Positions 54,564-64,000 of a stretch of DNA of 64,000 nt are shown piece by piece. The stretch's first letter is position 1. The number at the start of each line of letters is the position of its first letter. A program made the position numbers and the translations under genes. Location: contig NZ_CP026304.1 of the NCBI RefSeq assembly GCF_003054555.1, forward strand, positions 2,108,001 to 2,172,000, given 5' to 3'. This DNA is from Streptomyces lunaelactis (GTDB taxonomy: Bacteria; Actinomycetota; Actinomycetes; Streptomycetales; Streptomycetaceae). The notes below the pieces were generated by a model. It saw only the letters and a list, made by a program, of their open reading frames with translations, was not told the origin of the DNA and searched no databases.

Positions 54564-56301
54564 GAGCGATGACCACCGACACCACCAAGACCGCCGAAGC
54601 CATCCCGGCCGGGGTCACCTCCCGTACCACCACGCTCCGCCGGCTGATCGCCGTCGGCGGGCTCGCCACCATCGCCAGCACCTTCCTGTCCTGGACGTAC
54701 ACGGACGAGTTCCCCGGCGACCTCACCGTCTACGGGTACCCCGGCGGCCTCCAGGTCCTCACCCTCGTGGCGGGCCTGCTCGTCCTGCTGTACGCACTGG
54801 CCTCGCTGGAGATCAAGGGCCTGCGCTGGCTGGCGCCGACCGGCACGACCAAGGCCCTGCAGCTGTTCGCCCTCGGCGCGTTCGGCACCACCTGGTTCAC
54901 GGTCATCGCCATCACCGTCGAACTCGGCGGCGTGGTCAACCTCGAACCGGGCGGCTTCGTCGCCGCCGTGGCCTCGGCCATCCCCGTCGCCGCGGCGTTC
55001 CAGCTCCCCGACGACACCCGCAAGGCCGCGCGCCCCAAGGAGCTCCCCTCCTGGGCCGAAATCCTGATCATCGTCGGCGCCTTCGCGATCGCGTTGTTCG
55101 CGATCACCTACGGCATCGACACGGAGTACGCCGAACTCTTCACCGGCTACCTGATCACCGCCGGCCTCGCAGCGGCGGCACTCTTCAAGGCCGGCCTCAT
55201 GGCGCGGCTCTCGGCGCTCACCGCCAAGTACCGCTCCATCGCCGTCGCCGCCGCGTTCGTCGCCGCCGCGGCCTTCCCGTTCACCCAGAACACCGACCAG
55301 TTCACCCTGATCGCGGTCAACATCCTCATCTTCGCGACCGTCGCTCTCGGACTGAACATCGTCGTCGGCCTCGCCGGACTCCTCGACCTCGGATATGTCG
55401 CCTTCCTCGGCGTCGGCGCGTACACCGCGGCCCTCGTCTCCGGATCGACCGCTTCCGCCTTCGACGTCGAATTCCCCTTCTGGGCGGCAGTCCTCACCGG
55501 AGCCGCGGTCTCCCTGATCTTCGGTGTCGTCATCGGAGCCCCGACCCTGCGGCTCCGCGGTGACTATCTCGCCATCGTCACCCTCGGCTTCGGCGAGATC
55601 TTCCGAATCACCGTCGGCAACCTGGACGGCGTATCGGGACCCGAGATCACTGGTGGCCCCAACGGCATCCCGAACATTCCCGACCTCGTCTTCTTCGGGT
55701 ACAGCTTCGGCGAGTCCCACAACATCCTGGGCTTCGAACTCGGCTCCTACGCCAACTACTACCTGCTGATGCTGGTCGTGATGATCCTCGTGGTCGTCGT
55801 CTTCAGCCGGGCCGGCAGCTCGCGCATCGGACGCGCCTGGGTCGCCATCCGCGAGGACGAGACCGCGGCGACCGCCATGGGCATCAACGGCTTCCGGGTC
55901 AAGCTCATCGCCTTCGCGCTGGGCGCCACCCTGGCCGGCCTCGCCGGCACCGTGCAGGCACATGTCCAGAGCACCGTGGTCCCCGAGATGTACCAGTTCG
56001 CCGGTCCGGTCCCGCCCAACTCCGCCTTCCTCCTGGCGGCCGTCATCCTCGGCGGCATGGGCACCATCAGCGGACCCCTCATCGGCGCCACGCTGCTGTA
56101 CATGATTCCCGCGAAGCTGCAGTTCCTCCAGGACTACCAGCTCCTCGGCTTCGGTATCGCGCTGATCCTGCTGATGCGCTTCCGGCCCGAAGGCCTGATC
56201 GCCAACCGGCGTGCCCAGCTCGAATACCACGAGAACGACCAACTCGACGTACCGGACGAGGGGCCGCCCCCCTCCGGCGTCGGCATCGCGAAGGCGGGGG
56301 C

Positions 56302-56305
<4 letters not shown>
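54560..56305 (+). CDS. livM: Branched-chain amino acid ABC transporter permease LivM
   Basis: 581 residues; GTG 54560 overlaps livH, with ATG 54569 as an alternative. Unusually long for LivM (often 320-420): the first 270 residues form an extra set of helices (LIAVGGLATIASTFLSWTYT, LQVLTLVAGLLVLLYALASL, ILIIVGAFAIALFAITYGID) that is common to actinobacterial versions. The LivM core follows: LNIVVGLAGLLDLGYVAFLG, TLRLRGDYLAIVTLGFGEIF, IREDETAATAMGINGFRVKL and FLLAAVILGGMGTISGPLIG. Cytoplasmic membrane; the coupling helix contacts LivG/LivF. Confidence 0.95.
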
Positions 56306-57206
<901 letters not shown>

Positions 57207-57210
<4 letters not shown>

Positions 57211-57923
57211 CCGCTCTGCTCGAGGTCGAGGACCTCAGGGTCGCCTACGGCAAGATCGAAGCCGTCAAGGGCATCTCCTTCAGCGTCGAGGCCGGCCAGG
57301 TCGTCACCCTCATCGGCACCAACGGCGCGGGCAAGACCACCACCCTGCGGACGCTGTCCGGGCTGCTCAAGCCCTCCGGCGGCCGGATCAGCTTCGACGG
57401 CAAGCCGCTCGCCGGTGTCCCGGCCCACAAGATCGTGTCGCTGGGGCTTGCCCACTCCCCCGAGGGCCGGCACATCTTCCCGCGTCTGACGATCGCGGAA
57501 AACCTCCAGCTCGGTGCGTTCCTGCGGACCGACAAGGCGGGCATCGAGAAGGACATCCAGAAGGCCTACGACCTGTTCCCGATTCTGGGAGAGCGCAGGA
57601 AGCAGGCCTCGGGCACCCTCTCGGGCGGTGAGCAGCAGATGCTGGCGATGGGACGCGCACTGATGTCCCAGCCGAAGCTCCTGATGCTGGACGAGCCTTC
57701 GATGGGTCTCTCCCCGATCATGATGCAGAAGATCATGGAGACGATCATCGAGCTGAAGGCGCAGGGCACCACCATCCTGCTCGTCGAGCAGAACGCCCAG
57801 GCGGCTCTCTCGCTGGCCGACCACGGCCATGTGATGGAGGTCGGCGAGATCAAGCTGACCGGCAGCGGCCAGGACCTGCTCCACGACGAGAACGTCCGCA
57901 AGACGTACCTCGGCGAGGACTAG
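57207..57923 (+). CDS. livF: Branched-chain amino acid ABC transporter ATPase LivF
   Basis: 238 residues from the GTG at 57207 (VTALLEVEDLRVAYGKIEAV) overlapping the livG stop; GGAAGGGGAA is the ribosome site. Walker A TLIGTNGAGKTTTLRTLSGL, GLAHSPEGRHIFPRLTIAEN, signature TLSGGEQQMLAMGRALMSQP, Walker B LLMLDEPSMGLSPIM and H-loop LLVEQNAQAALSLADHGHVM. All full-length and intact, completing the five-gene operon. A strong terminator follows. Confidence 0.96.
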
Positions 57924-57930
57924 GCCTACG

Positions 57931-57979
57931 CATACGGAAGGGCCCGCACCCCGAGTCGGGGTGCGGGCCCTTCCGTATG
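57931..57979. terminator. Bidirectional terminator after liv operon and pdtaR
   Basis: A perfect 23-bp stem: 57931-57953 (CATACGGAAGGGCCCG and seven more bases) with 57957-57979, loop AGT. It lies between the convergent livF and pdtaR stops and fits both directions. Confidence 0.92.
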
Positions 57980-57981
57980 TC

Positions 57982-58635
57982 CTACTCGCCCTTCGCGGCC
58001 TTCTTCTCCTCGGCGTCCTCGATGACCGCCTCGGCGACCTGCTGCATCGACAGCCGCCGGTCCATCGAGGTCTTCTGGATCCACCGGAACGCGGCAGGCT
58101 CCGTCAGCCCGTACTGCGTCTGCAGAACGCTCTTCGCGCGGTCGACCAACTTCCGCGTCTCCAGCCGCATGGAGAGGTCCGCGACCTCCTGCTCCAGCGC
58201 CTTCAGCTCCGCGAAACGGGAGACAGCCATCTCGATGGCGGGCACCACGTCGCTCTTGCTGAACGGCTTCACCAGATACGCCATCGCTCCGGCGTCCCGC
58301 GCCCGTTCGACGAGATCGCGCTGCGAGAACGCAGTCAGCATCAGGACGGGGGCGATGGACTCCTCGGCGATCTTCTCGGCCGCGGAGATCCCGTCCAGGA
58401 CGGGCATCTTCACATCGAGAATGACCAGGTCGGGACGGTGCTCCCGGGCGAGCTCGATGGCCCGCTGACCGTCACCGGCCTCGCCGACGACCGCGTATCC
58501 CTCTTCCTCGAGCATCTCTTTGAGGTCGAGACGGATGAGGGCCTCGTCCTCGGCGATCACGACGCGGGTCGTCAGCGGCGGAACGTGCGACTTGTCGTCA
58601 TCGGCGGCGGGCTGGGGCGACTCGGGGGCGGTCAC
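57982..58635 (-). CDS. pdtaR: ANTAR-domain response regulator
   Basis: 217 residues. Receiver domain: TRVVIAEDEALIRLDLKEML (acidic pair), LVILDVKMPVLDGISAAEKI with phospho-acceptor Asp about residue 75, VLMLTAFSQRDLV (Thr) and AYLVKPFSKSDVV (Lys). C-terminal ANTAR RNA-binding domain: ETRKLVDRAKSVLQTQYGLT, EPAAFRWIQKTSMDRRLSMQ. ANTAR proteins are antiterminators that act on paired hairpins in leaders. The PdtaS sensor kinase is not in the window, as usual. Targets here are not visible. Cytoplasmic. Confidence 0.94.
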   Translation of the reverse strand: MTAPESPQPAADDDKSHVPPLTTRVVIAEDEALIRLDLKEMLEEEGYAVVGEAGDGQRAIELAREHRPDLVILDVKMPVLDGISAAEKIAEESIAPVLMLTAFSQRDLVERARDAGAMAYLVKPFSKSDVVPAIEMAVSRFAELKALEQEVADLSMRLETRKLVDRAKSVLQTQYGLTEPAAFRWIQKTSMDRRLSMQQVAEAVIEDAEEKKAAKGE

Positions 58636-58733
58636 GGGACTCCTCGTTCAGGGCAGGTGCAGCTATCCATGAGCCTACCCAGCTGCGGTAAGGTAGGGCA
58701 GCAGAAGGCCCCCTTGATCCTTCGATTCGCAAG

Positions 58734-58807
58734 GCCCCAGTACTCCAATGGTTAGAGAGACGGTGCTCAAACCACCGACAGTGTGGGTTCGAATCCCACC
58801 TGGGGCA
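58734..58807 (+). tRNA. tRNA with anticodon CAA (Leu by codon), class I shape
   Basis: Acceptor GCCCCAG/CTGGGGC (58734-58740 and 58800-58806), TA, D arm CTCC-AATGGTTAGA-GAG, A, anticodon arm CGGTG-CTCAAAC-CACCG with anticodon CAA at 58768-58770, variable loop ACAGT (five bases), T arm GTGGG-TTCGAAT-CCCAC, discriminator A58807. All stems pair. Anticodon CAA reads UUG (Leu), but tRNA-Leu should have a long variable arm; here it is short, so the charging identity is open. The CCA is not encoded. A LAGLIDADG-domain gene starts 110 bases downstream. Confidence 0.9.
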
Positions 58808-58812
58808 CATTT

Positions 58813-58827
58813 CCTTGGATTCCAAGG
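58813..58827 (+). terminator. Small hairpin after the tRNA
   Basis: CCTTGGA (58813-58819) and TCCAAGG (58821-58827) pair around one base, five bases after the tRNA 3' end; a short weak terminator or processing signal. Confidence 0.4.
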
Positions 58828-58916
58828 TCACGTACCCCTTTCGTGATCGTCGCTCTTCACGGTGAACGCATCATCGCTTCAGCTCGGCTTGGCGAAGATC
58901 CAGCGAAGCTCGTGCC

Positions 58917-59696
58917 ATGGAGCAACATGACCTTTCGATACGCGAAGAAGCACTCGTGCTGTTGAGGCGAGGCGTGACCAATCGTGCCGTGGCCGACCGC
59001 CTGAACGTGCCTCGCGGCACGGTCGGCTGGTGGCGCCACGAAGACCGCAAGAAACGGGGCGAGAAGTTCGAGCACCCCACCGATTGCCCGAAGTGCACGG
59101 GACGCGGATTCGACCGCGAGGCGTACTCGTACCTTCTGGGGCTCTACCTCGGCGACGGCCACATCATCTCGAAGCCCAAGCAGCATCACCTGTCGATCTT
59201 CTGCACCGACACATGGCCCGGATTGATCAATGCAGCAGAGTCGGCAATGCGCCACGTGATGTCCCTGCCAAGCGTGCGACGACGGCAGAGACAGGGGTGC
59301 GTGGAGGTCAAGTCCTACACGCAGCACTGGACGTGCATGTTCCCCCAGCATGGCCCGGGCAAGAAGCACGAGCGGAAGATCGTGCTCGAACCCTGGCAGC
59401 GAGAGATCGTGGACGCCCATCCCTGGGCGTTCATCCGTGGGCTGATTCACTCTGACGGGTGCCGGAACATGAACTGGACCACTCGCCTCGTCAGCGGCGA
59501 GCGGAAGCGCTACGAGTATCCCCGCTACTGGTTCACCAACGTGTCTGACGACATCCGACAGCTCTACACCGACACTCTCGACAAGGTCGGCGTCGAGTGG
59601 AAGCACTGCACCCGCGCAGGGAAGCCGTACAACATCTCCGTCGCCAAGCGCGCGTCCGTCGCGCTCATGGACGCCCACGTCGGGCCGAAGTACTGA
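58917..59696 (+). CDS. LAGLIDADG homing-endonuclease-like protein with N-terminal HTH
   Basis: 259 residues. Residues 8-45 form an HTH (EEALVLLRRGVTNRAVADRL, RGTVGWWRHEDRK). A CxxC (DCPKCTGRG) follows. Two LAGLIDADG dodecapeptide motifs: YLLGLYLGDGHI at about 74 and AFIRGLIHSDGC at about 176, each with the Asp that binds metal. C-terminal WFTNVSDDIRQLYTDTLDKV is the usual second-half fold. It is freestanding, not in an intron or intein. The neighbouring tRNA might be its target or cargo. Base composition is lower in GC than its neighbours. Confidence 0.88.
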   Translation: MEQHDLSIREEALVLLRRGVTNRAVADRLNVPRGTVGWWRHEDRKKRGEKFEHPTDCPKCTGRGFDREAYSYLLGLYLGDGHIISKPKQHHLSIFCTDTWPGLINAAESAMRHVMSLPSVRRRQRQGCVEVKSYTQHWTCMFPQHGPGKKHERKIVLEPWQREIVDAHPWAFIRGLIHSDGCRNMNWTTRLVSGERKRYEYPRYWFTNVSDDIRQLYTDTLDKVGVEWKHCTRAGKPYNISVAKRASVALMDAHVGPKY

Positions 59697-59727
59697 CCAC
59701 CCCGGCCCGACAGACCTGCCCCGCCGC

Positions 59728-61161
59728 CTACTTGGGGCTGTCGTCATCGCCGATGTGGTGCACCCGCACGAGGTTCGTGGAGCCAGCGACCCCGGGCGGG
59801 GAACCGGCCGTGATGACCACGATGTCGCCCTTCTCGCAGCGGCCGATCTTCAGCAGCTCCTCGTCGACCTGGGCGACCATCGCGTCCGTTGAGCCGACGT
59901 GCGGGCCGAGGAAGGTCTCCACGCCCCAGGTGAGGTTGAGTTGGGAGCGGGTGGCCGCGTCCGGGGTGAAGGCCAGCAGCGGAATCGGTGAGCGGTAGCG
60001 GGACAGCCGCTTGACCGTGTCGCCGGACTGGGTGAAGGCGACGAGGAACTTGGCGCCCAGGAAGTCGCCCATCTCCGCGGCCGCGCGGGCCACGGCGCCG
60101 CCCTGCGTGCGGGGCTTGTTGCGCTCGGTCAGCGGCGGCAGGCCCTTGGCGAGGACGTCCTCCTCGGCCGCCTCGACGATGCGGCCCATCGTCTTCACCG
60201 TCTCGACGGGGTACTTGCCGACGCTCGTCTCGCCCGACAGCATCACGGCGTCCGTGCCGTCGATGACGGCGTTGGCGACGTCGGACGCCTCGGCGCGCGT
60301 GGGGCGGGAGTTGTCGATCATCGAGTCGAGCATCTGGGTCGCGACGATGACCGGCTTGGCATTGCGCTTGGCGAGCTTGATGGCGCGCTTCTGGACGATC
60401 GGCACCTGCTCCAGCGGCATTTCGACGCCGAGGTCGCCGCGGGCGACCATGATGCCGTCGAAGGCGGCCACGATGTCGTCGATGTTCTCGACGGCCTGGG
60501 GCTTCTCGACCTTGGCGATCACGGGGAGGCGGCGGCCCTCCTCGTCCATGATGCGGTGGACGTCCACGATGTCGCGTCCGCTGCGCACGAAGGAGAGGGC
60601 GATGATGTCGGCGCCGATACGCAGGGCCCAGCGGAGGTCGTCGATGTCCTTCTCGGAGAGCGCGGGCACGGACACCGCTACGCCGGGGAGGTTGAGGCCC
60701 TTGTGGTCGGAGACCATGCCGCCTTCGACGACGGTGGTACGGACCCGGGGGCCGTCGACCGCGGTGACCTCCAGGGCGACCTTGCCGTCGTCGACGAGGA
60801 TGCGCTCACCGATGGTGACATCGCCGGCGAGGCCCTGGTAGGTGGTGCCGCAGGTGTGACGGTCGCCTTCTGTCTCCTCGACGGTGATGGTGAATTCATC
60901 GCCGCGTTCAAGGAGTACGGGACCTTCCCGGAAGCGGCCCAGACGGATCTTCGGACCTTGAAGGTCGGCGAGGATGCCGACGCTGCGGCCCGTCTCGTCG
61001 GAAGCTTTGCGTACGCGCTGGTAGCGCTCCTCGTGCTCGGCGTAGGTGCCGTGGCTGAGGTTGAAGCGGGCGACGTCCATTCCGGCTTCGACCAGTGCCT
61101 TGATCTGGTCGTATGTGTCGGTGGCGGGCCCAAGAGTACAGACGATCTTTGCTCGGCGCAT
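59728..61161 (-). CDS. pyk: Pyruvate kinase
   Basis: 477 residues. MRRAKIVCTLGPATDTYDQI, VARFNLSHGTYAEHEERY, GILADLQGPKIRLGRF, IIALSFVRSGRDIVDVHRIM, VIAKVEKPQAVENIDDIVAA (catalytic Lys), DGIMVARGDLGVEMPLEQVP (metal Glu/Asp), VATQMLDSMIDNSRPTRAEA and DGTDAVMLSGETSVGKYPVE. The C-terminal allosteric domain is complete. Converts PEP and ADP to pyruvate and ATP. Convergent with the LAGLIDADG gene. The 170 bases upstream hold no gene. Confidence 0.97.
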   Translation of the reverse strand: MRRAKIVCTLGPATDTYDQIKALVEAGMDVARFNLSHGTYAEHEERYQRVRKASDETGRSVGILADLQGPKIRLGRFREGPVLLERGDEFTITVEETEGDRHTCGTTYQGLAGDVTIGERILVDDGKVALEVTAVDGPRVRTTVVEGGMVSDHKGLNLPGVAVSVPALSEKDIDDLRWALRIGADIIALSFVRSGRDIVDVHRIMDEEGRRLPVIAKVEKPQAVENIDDIVAAFDGIMVARGDLGVEMPLEQVPIVQKRAIKLAKRNAKPVIVATQMLDSMIDNSRPTRAEASDVANAVIDGTDAVMLSGETSVGKYPVETVKTMGRIVEAAEEDVLAKGLPPLTERNKPRTQGGAVARAAAEMGDFLGAKFLVAFTQSGDTVKRLSRYRSPIPLLAFTPDAATRSQLNLTWGVETFLGPHVGSTDAMVAQVDEELLKIGRCEKGDIVVITAGSPPGVAGSTNLVRVHHIGDDDSPK

Positions 61162-61308
61162 GATTCGAGCCTACGGCTTACCGGTCGGTAGAGAATTGGC
61201 CCTGCATGACTACTCAACAACCTTTACGTGAAAGCTTATTGACAAGTGTTGAATTGTGCGCGGGGGTGCTCTGATGAGCATTACCGGGCCATCGGCTCGG
61301 CATTGCCT

Positions 61309-61597
61309 AGAGCGTGTTTAGAAAGTGCGTTCACAACCACTCGTCGATCATGGCGATGTTGACTGTGGCCTCGTAGCGGACGGCCAACTTGTCGTACCGG
61401 GTCGCGACCGCGCGTCGGCGCTTGAGCCGGCCGATCCCGCACTCCACCGCGTGGCGCTCGCGGTAGTCGACCTTGTCGAACGTCGGTGGTCGGCCACCGG
61501 CGGAGCCCCGCTTCCTACGGTTGCGGATCCGGTCCCGCTTCTCCTGGATGGTGCAGCGTATGCCGCGTCTGCGCAGGTAGGCGCGGACGGTGCGCGC
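61309..61597 (-). pseudogene. IS5-family transposase C-terminal remnant
   Basis: Minus-strand frame: [60 protein letters not shown] and IAMIDEWL. This is the C-terminal third of an IS5-type DDE transposase (the final E is in VECGIGRLK). At 61309-61329 lies AGAGCGTGTTTAGAAAGTGC, matching known IS5-like terminal ends. The N-terminal two-thirds is missing and the piece is joined to an IS1380-like fragment. Not functional. Confidence 0.75.
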
Positions 61598-61874
61598 ACG
61601 CCGCCGAAGGCGGGCGCGATGTGCGCGAGAGCGGGCAGCATCGACGACGCCGACCGGCTGCGGCACGGCGCGCTGGCCCCAGCAGCGACATCACCTTGGC
61701 CGCCGGGTGGGCGCCGTCGCTGTTGGCGGCCCCGTCGATGCGTATCGCGGCGGCCAGGTCGGGCAGTCCGGCCCGCTCGGCCAGGCGGACCAGCGGCCGC
61801 AGCCCGGCGTCGGCGATCAGGTTCGGCTCGTCGAACGCAGCGCGGACCGCCGTGATGGCATGGGAAGATTGCAT
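61584..61874 (-). mobile_element. IS1380-like transposase N-terminal remnant with an inverted segment
   Basis: Minus-strand frame from 61874: [59 protein letters not shown], the start of an IS1380-family transposase. The next expected segment ([18 protein letters not shown]) is found instead on the plus strand at about 61615-61682, meaning it has been flipped in place. The minus strand resumes as FGGVRAP at about 61600, then ends at the IS5 junction. Catalytic domain absent; a dead scar. Confidence 0.65.
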
Positions 61875-62061
61875 CTCGCGGATGTTCTCTCGATCTGTGG
61901 ACTTGGAACCGTGGGAAGTCCCATCATCCCAGGTCAGATGGTATCCACGCCCTCACGTCCAAGCCCTGGACCAGCAATTGACCGGTGGATTCGGGCTCAG
62001 TAAGACCAGCGTCTTGCCCCGGCCCATCCGCTCACCGGAGAGTGCCGACCGTCCGCTCGGA

Positions 62062-64000
62062 TCAGTCCGCCGCCCAGCGGGCGTACTCGTCGTCGGCCAT
62101 AGCCGCTTCGGCGGGCCGGCCCAGGCGTCGGAGCAGTTCTCCCTGACTGGCAAGGGAGTTGAGGTATGCGGGCAGGTATGCCTCCGGATCGATCCCGCCC
62201 AGGTTCCGCAAGATCCCGGTTGCCTCGACACAGAAGGGCAGCGCTTCGAGATCACGGCCGTGCTCGGCGAGGAAGCTGAAGTGAGAGGTCAACATGTCGG
62301 CGTAGTAGAGCGTCGCATGGGTCGGTTCGCCCGGCTGGGATAGCCTCCATGTCCGGAGGAAGTCGATGCCCTCGGTGGCTGCGGCGTCGGCGTCAACGCT
62401 GTTGCCGGCCGACTCCTGGCAGACGACCACCTCCCACAGGGCTTCGGTCAGCGCGTCCGCGAGGCCAGCGGCGCTGTGCTGGTCGACGATGAGCTCACAG
62501 CACCGGCTCACCGCCTCGTTCAGCAGGGGCAGCCCGGCCAGGTCGCGTCCCAGCTCCCGATGGCACCGGGCGGCGAGCACCAGCGTCCCGGAGAACAGCG
62601 GCGTCTGGTCGGGGATCTCCCGGAAGAACCCCGCCGCCGCCAGGAACGCGTCCAGCGCTTCGGTGTGCCGACTGAGCGCAACCTGGCAGTTCCCGTAGCC
62701 GAGATTGACGAGCCCGAGCTGGATCGGTGGGATCTTGTGACCTACGGCCAACTCGGCCACGTTCAAGCCCTCTTCGAGCACGCTCAGCGCTTCCGGCAGG
62801 CGGCCGAGTTCGAACGCACAGTTCGCATGTACTCGCAAGGCGTTCACCAGCTCGGCGGCAGCCTGCGGCACGCCCCGGGCTGCCACGACGGCCTCCAGGC
62901 TGACCCGGTACGCCTCGTTGAGATCTCCGAGCATGCCGAGCCCGACGGCCTGCACCACCAGGTTCGGGGCCACCCGTGCCTGCAGCGCCGGCACCTGCTC
63001 GAGCTCAGGACTTCGCAGCAGTTCCATGGCCAGCCGCGAACTCTGCACGGCCAGTTCCGCCTGGCCCAGTTCCTGCCGACAGACGGCCGTCAGGAATACG
63101 GCTTGCGCCAGAGCGGCCGGGGAGGAAGGCGCGAGATCCGCATCCTCGTGCACTCCGATGACCTGATCAAGCGCGGCCAGGGCGCTTTCGTAGCGGCCGA
63201 AAGCGAGCTCGCCCTGGCCTTCGACGAGGTAGGTGGACAGCATCAGGGTGACGACGTGTTTCGTCTGCGGCCACGGCAGGAGAAGGTCACGTGCGACCAG
63301 CGCCTGCTCGATCGCCTCCGCATGCCGATCGGCGGCGAGGTAGGCGTTGGACAGGATGACCAGCGCCTCGGCTCGCATCACCGCCACACTCGCCGAGTCT
63401 GCGAACGAGCCCAGCTCGTCGATCTCGCCGAGCGAGTGCACCGCCGTCACCAGATCGGCCGTCGCACTCTCCGCGATACCGACGACGTCGATGTGCGGAT
63501 CGCCGGCCAGTGATGCGCGGGCCAACGCGAGCTCGGCCTGTCCGCGGACGAGCGGCAGCAGCAGCTCATCCTCGGGGGCCGAGGCGATGACGTCCACGGC
63601 TTCCCTGGCATATCGAAGCGCCTCCTCGGGAACCCCTATCCTTATCCCGGATAGGTTCGACAGCGAACTGCTCAAACCCATCCGAATTTCGGTTCGCTCC
63701 TCCGGATCCGATTCCTCTTCGAACCTCAGCCAGAACCGGGCGAGCTCGACGGACTGATTGGCGAATCCGAGGGCGAGGTCCGGTCGATCGGCGGCAATGA
63801 GCATACCGGACAGCAGATCGAAGAACTGCCCGATCTCCTCCGAGTCCGCCAGGATGGCCTGGTCAAGCAGTGGCAGTGCCTCCGGGTCCATTTCTGTCAG
63901 CTCATAATCGCTCAATGAGGTCAGCCATTCATACGGCCGCCGACCGGCCAGTAATTCCAGCAGGATGTACGGTATCGCCCGCTCATCAAAGGAGTCCTCG
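62062..64000 (-). CDS. Large TPR-repeat protein, N-terminus outside the window
   Basis: The frame is open to base 64000 (upstream residues EDSFDERAIPYILLELLAGR), so the start lies beyond the window; the TTG at 63915 would be a false start. At least 645 residues. Repeated helical pairs of about 40 residues: LPLLDQAILADSEEIGQFFD, DLALGFANQSVELARFW, LVILSNAYLAADRHAEAIEQ, SSRLAMELLRSPELEQVPAL, GLVNLGYGNCQVALSRHTEA and ELLRRLGRPAEAAMADDEYA. No catalytic domain visible; it may be the C-terminal part of an STAND-type or CHAT-type regulator. Located just behind the IS scar. Confidence 0.8.
   Translation of the reverse strand, partial: EDSFDERAIPYILLELLAGRRPYEWLTSLSDYELTEMDPEALPLLDQAILADSEEIGQFFDLLSGMLIAADRPDLALGFANQSVELARFWLRFEEESDPEERTEIRMGLSSSLSNLSGIRIGVPEEALRYAREAVDVIASAPEDELLLPLVRGQAELALARASLAGDPHIDVVGIAESATADLVTAVHSLGEIDELGSFADSASVAVMRAEALVILSNAYLAADRHAEAIEQALVARDLLLPWPQTKHVVTLMLSTYLVEGQGELAFGRYESALAALDQVIGVHEDADLAPSSPAALAQAVFLTAVCRQELGQAELAVQSSRLAMELLRSPELEQVPALQARVAPNLVVQAVGLGMLGDLNEAYRVSLEAVVAARGVPQAAAELVNALRVHANCAFELGRLPEALSVLEEGLNVAELAVGHKIPPIQLGLVNLGYGNCQVALSRHTEALDAFLAAAGFFREIPDQTPLFSGTLVLAARCHRELGRDLAGLPLLNEAVSRCCELIVDQHSAAGLADALTEALWEVVVCQESAGNSVDADAAATEGIDFLRTWRLSQPGEPTHATLYYADMLTSHFSFLAEHGRDLEALPFCVEATGILRNLGGIDPEAYLPAYLNSLASQGELLRRLGRPAEAAMADDEYARWAAD

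Noticed and set aside
54425..56242. 605-codon minus-strand frame opposite livM
   Set aside because: Composition is almost entirely Gly/Asp/Glu/Arg, an antisense shadow; livM on the plus strand is unambiguous.

Overview
The window is chromosomal DNA from an actinomycete, almost certainly a Streptomyces. GC content is very high with strong third-position GC bias, and GTG starts are frequent. It carries typical Streptomyces families (DUF397 with a Scr1-type XRE regulator, a chaplin, DUF6343, SPW_0924, PdtaR). The gene order (uvrB, glpQ, coaE, rpsA, polA, liv operon, pdtaR, pyk) matches what I remember of the S. coelicolor SCO1958-SCO2014 core region. That match is from memory and was not checked by search. 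I see no biosynthetic cluster, prophage or CRISPR array.

Layout. 1-5.7 kb: a cut XRE protein, an ArsR-like regulator divergent from a secreted protein with a perfect dyad between them, a possible transposase remnant, a TerD-like stress protein, an S66 peptidase, and terC behind a likely Mn2+ (yybP-ykoY) riboswitch. 5.7-14.8 kb: two TerD proteins (one frameshifted), uvrB, an MHYT membrane sensor, glpQ (frameshifted), a methylguanine-DNA methyltransferase and an MFS exporter. 14.9-18 kb: a pseudouridine-salvage pair (psuG and a PfkB kinase), then a uridine-kinase-like gene and a secreted cupin. 18.06-19.15 kb: two tandem tRNA-mimic RNAs behind a gene of unknown function, the most unusual locus here. 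19.2-25.6 kb: a dehydrogenase, DUF2293, chaplin, MerR/SDR pair, HAD-like protein and an anti-sigma/XRE/DUF397 regulatory triad. 25.6-32 kb: SWIM protein (frameshifted) with an SNF2 helicase, a slipin and small genes. 32-48 kb: TPR protein, coaE, PAC2, a secreted beta-helix lyase, rpsA, a methyltransferase, hrpB, DUF3068/SPW_0924, a lytic transglycosylase, DUF4184 (frameshifted) and polA. 48-58 kb: an FdhF/YdeP-type molybdo-oxidoreductase, a thioesterase, a lipoprotein, and a complete branched-chain amino acid ABC operon. 58-64 kb: pdtaR, an odd class I tRNA with anticodon CAA beside a LAGLIDADG-domain gene, pyk, a scrambled IS scar and a large TPR protein that runs off the end.

The main hunt result is at 18065-18369 on the minus strand. 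Two consecutive RNAs each carry a complete tRNA-like core (7-bp acceptor stem, D arm, T arm, anticodon-position stem). In each, the 3' half is encoded before the 5' half and the acceptor ends are closed by a short linker. The RNA ends pair with each other where the anticodon loop should be. This is the architecture expected of bacterial Y RNAs of the YrlA type rather than of a functional tRNA. The RNAs lie directly downstream of, and on the same strand as, a 243-residue protein of unknown function. A second tRNA-linked oddity is the tRNA/LAGLIDADG pair at 58.7-59.7 kb. Several conserved genes carry single-base frameshifts in G/C runs, so sequencing error must be excluded before calling them pseudogenes.
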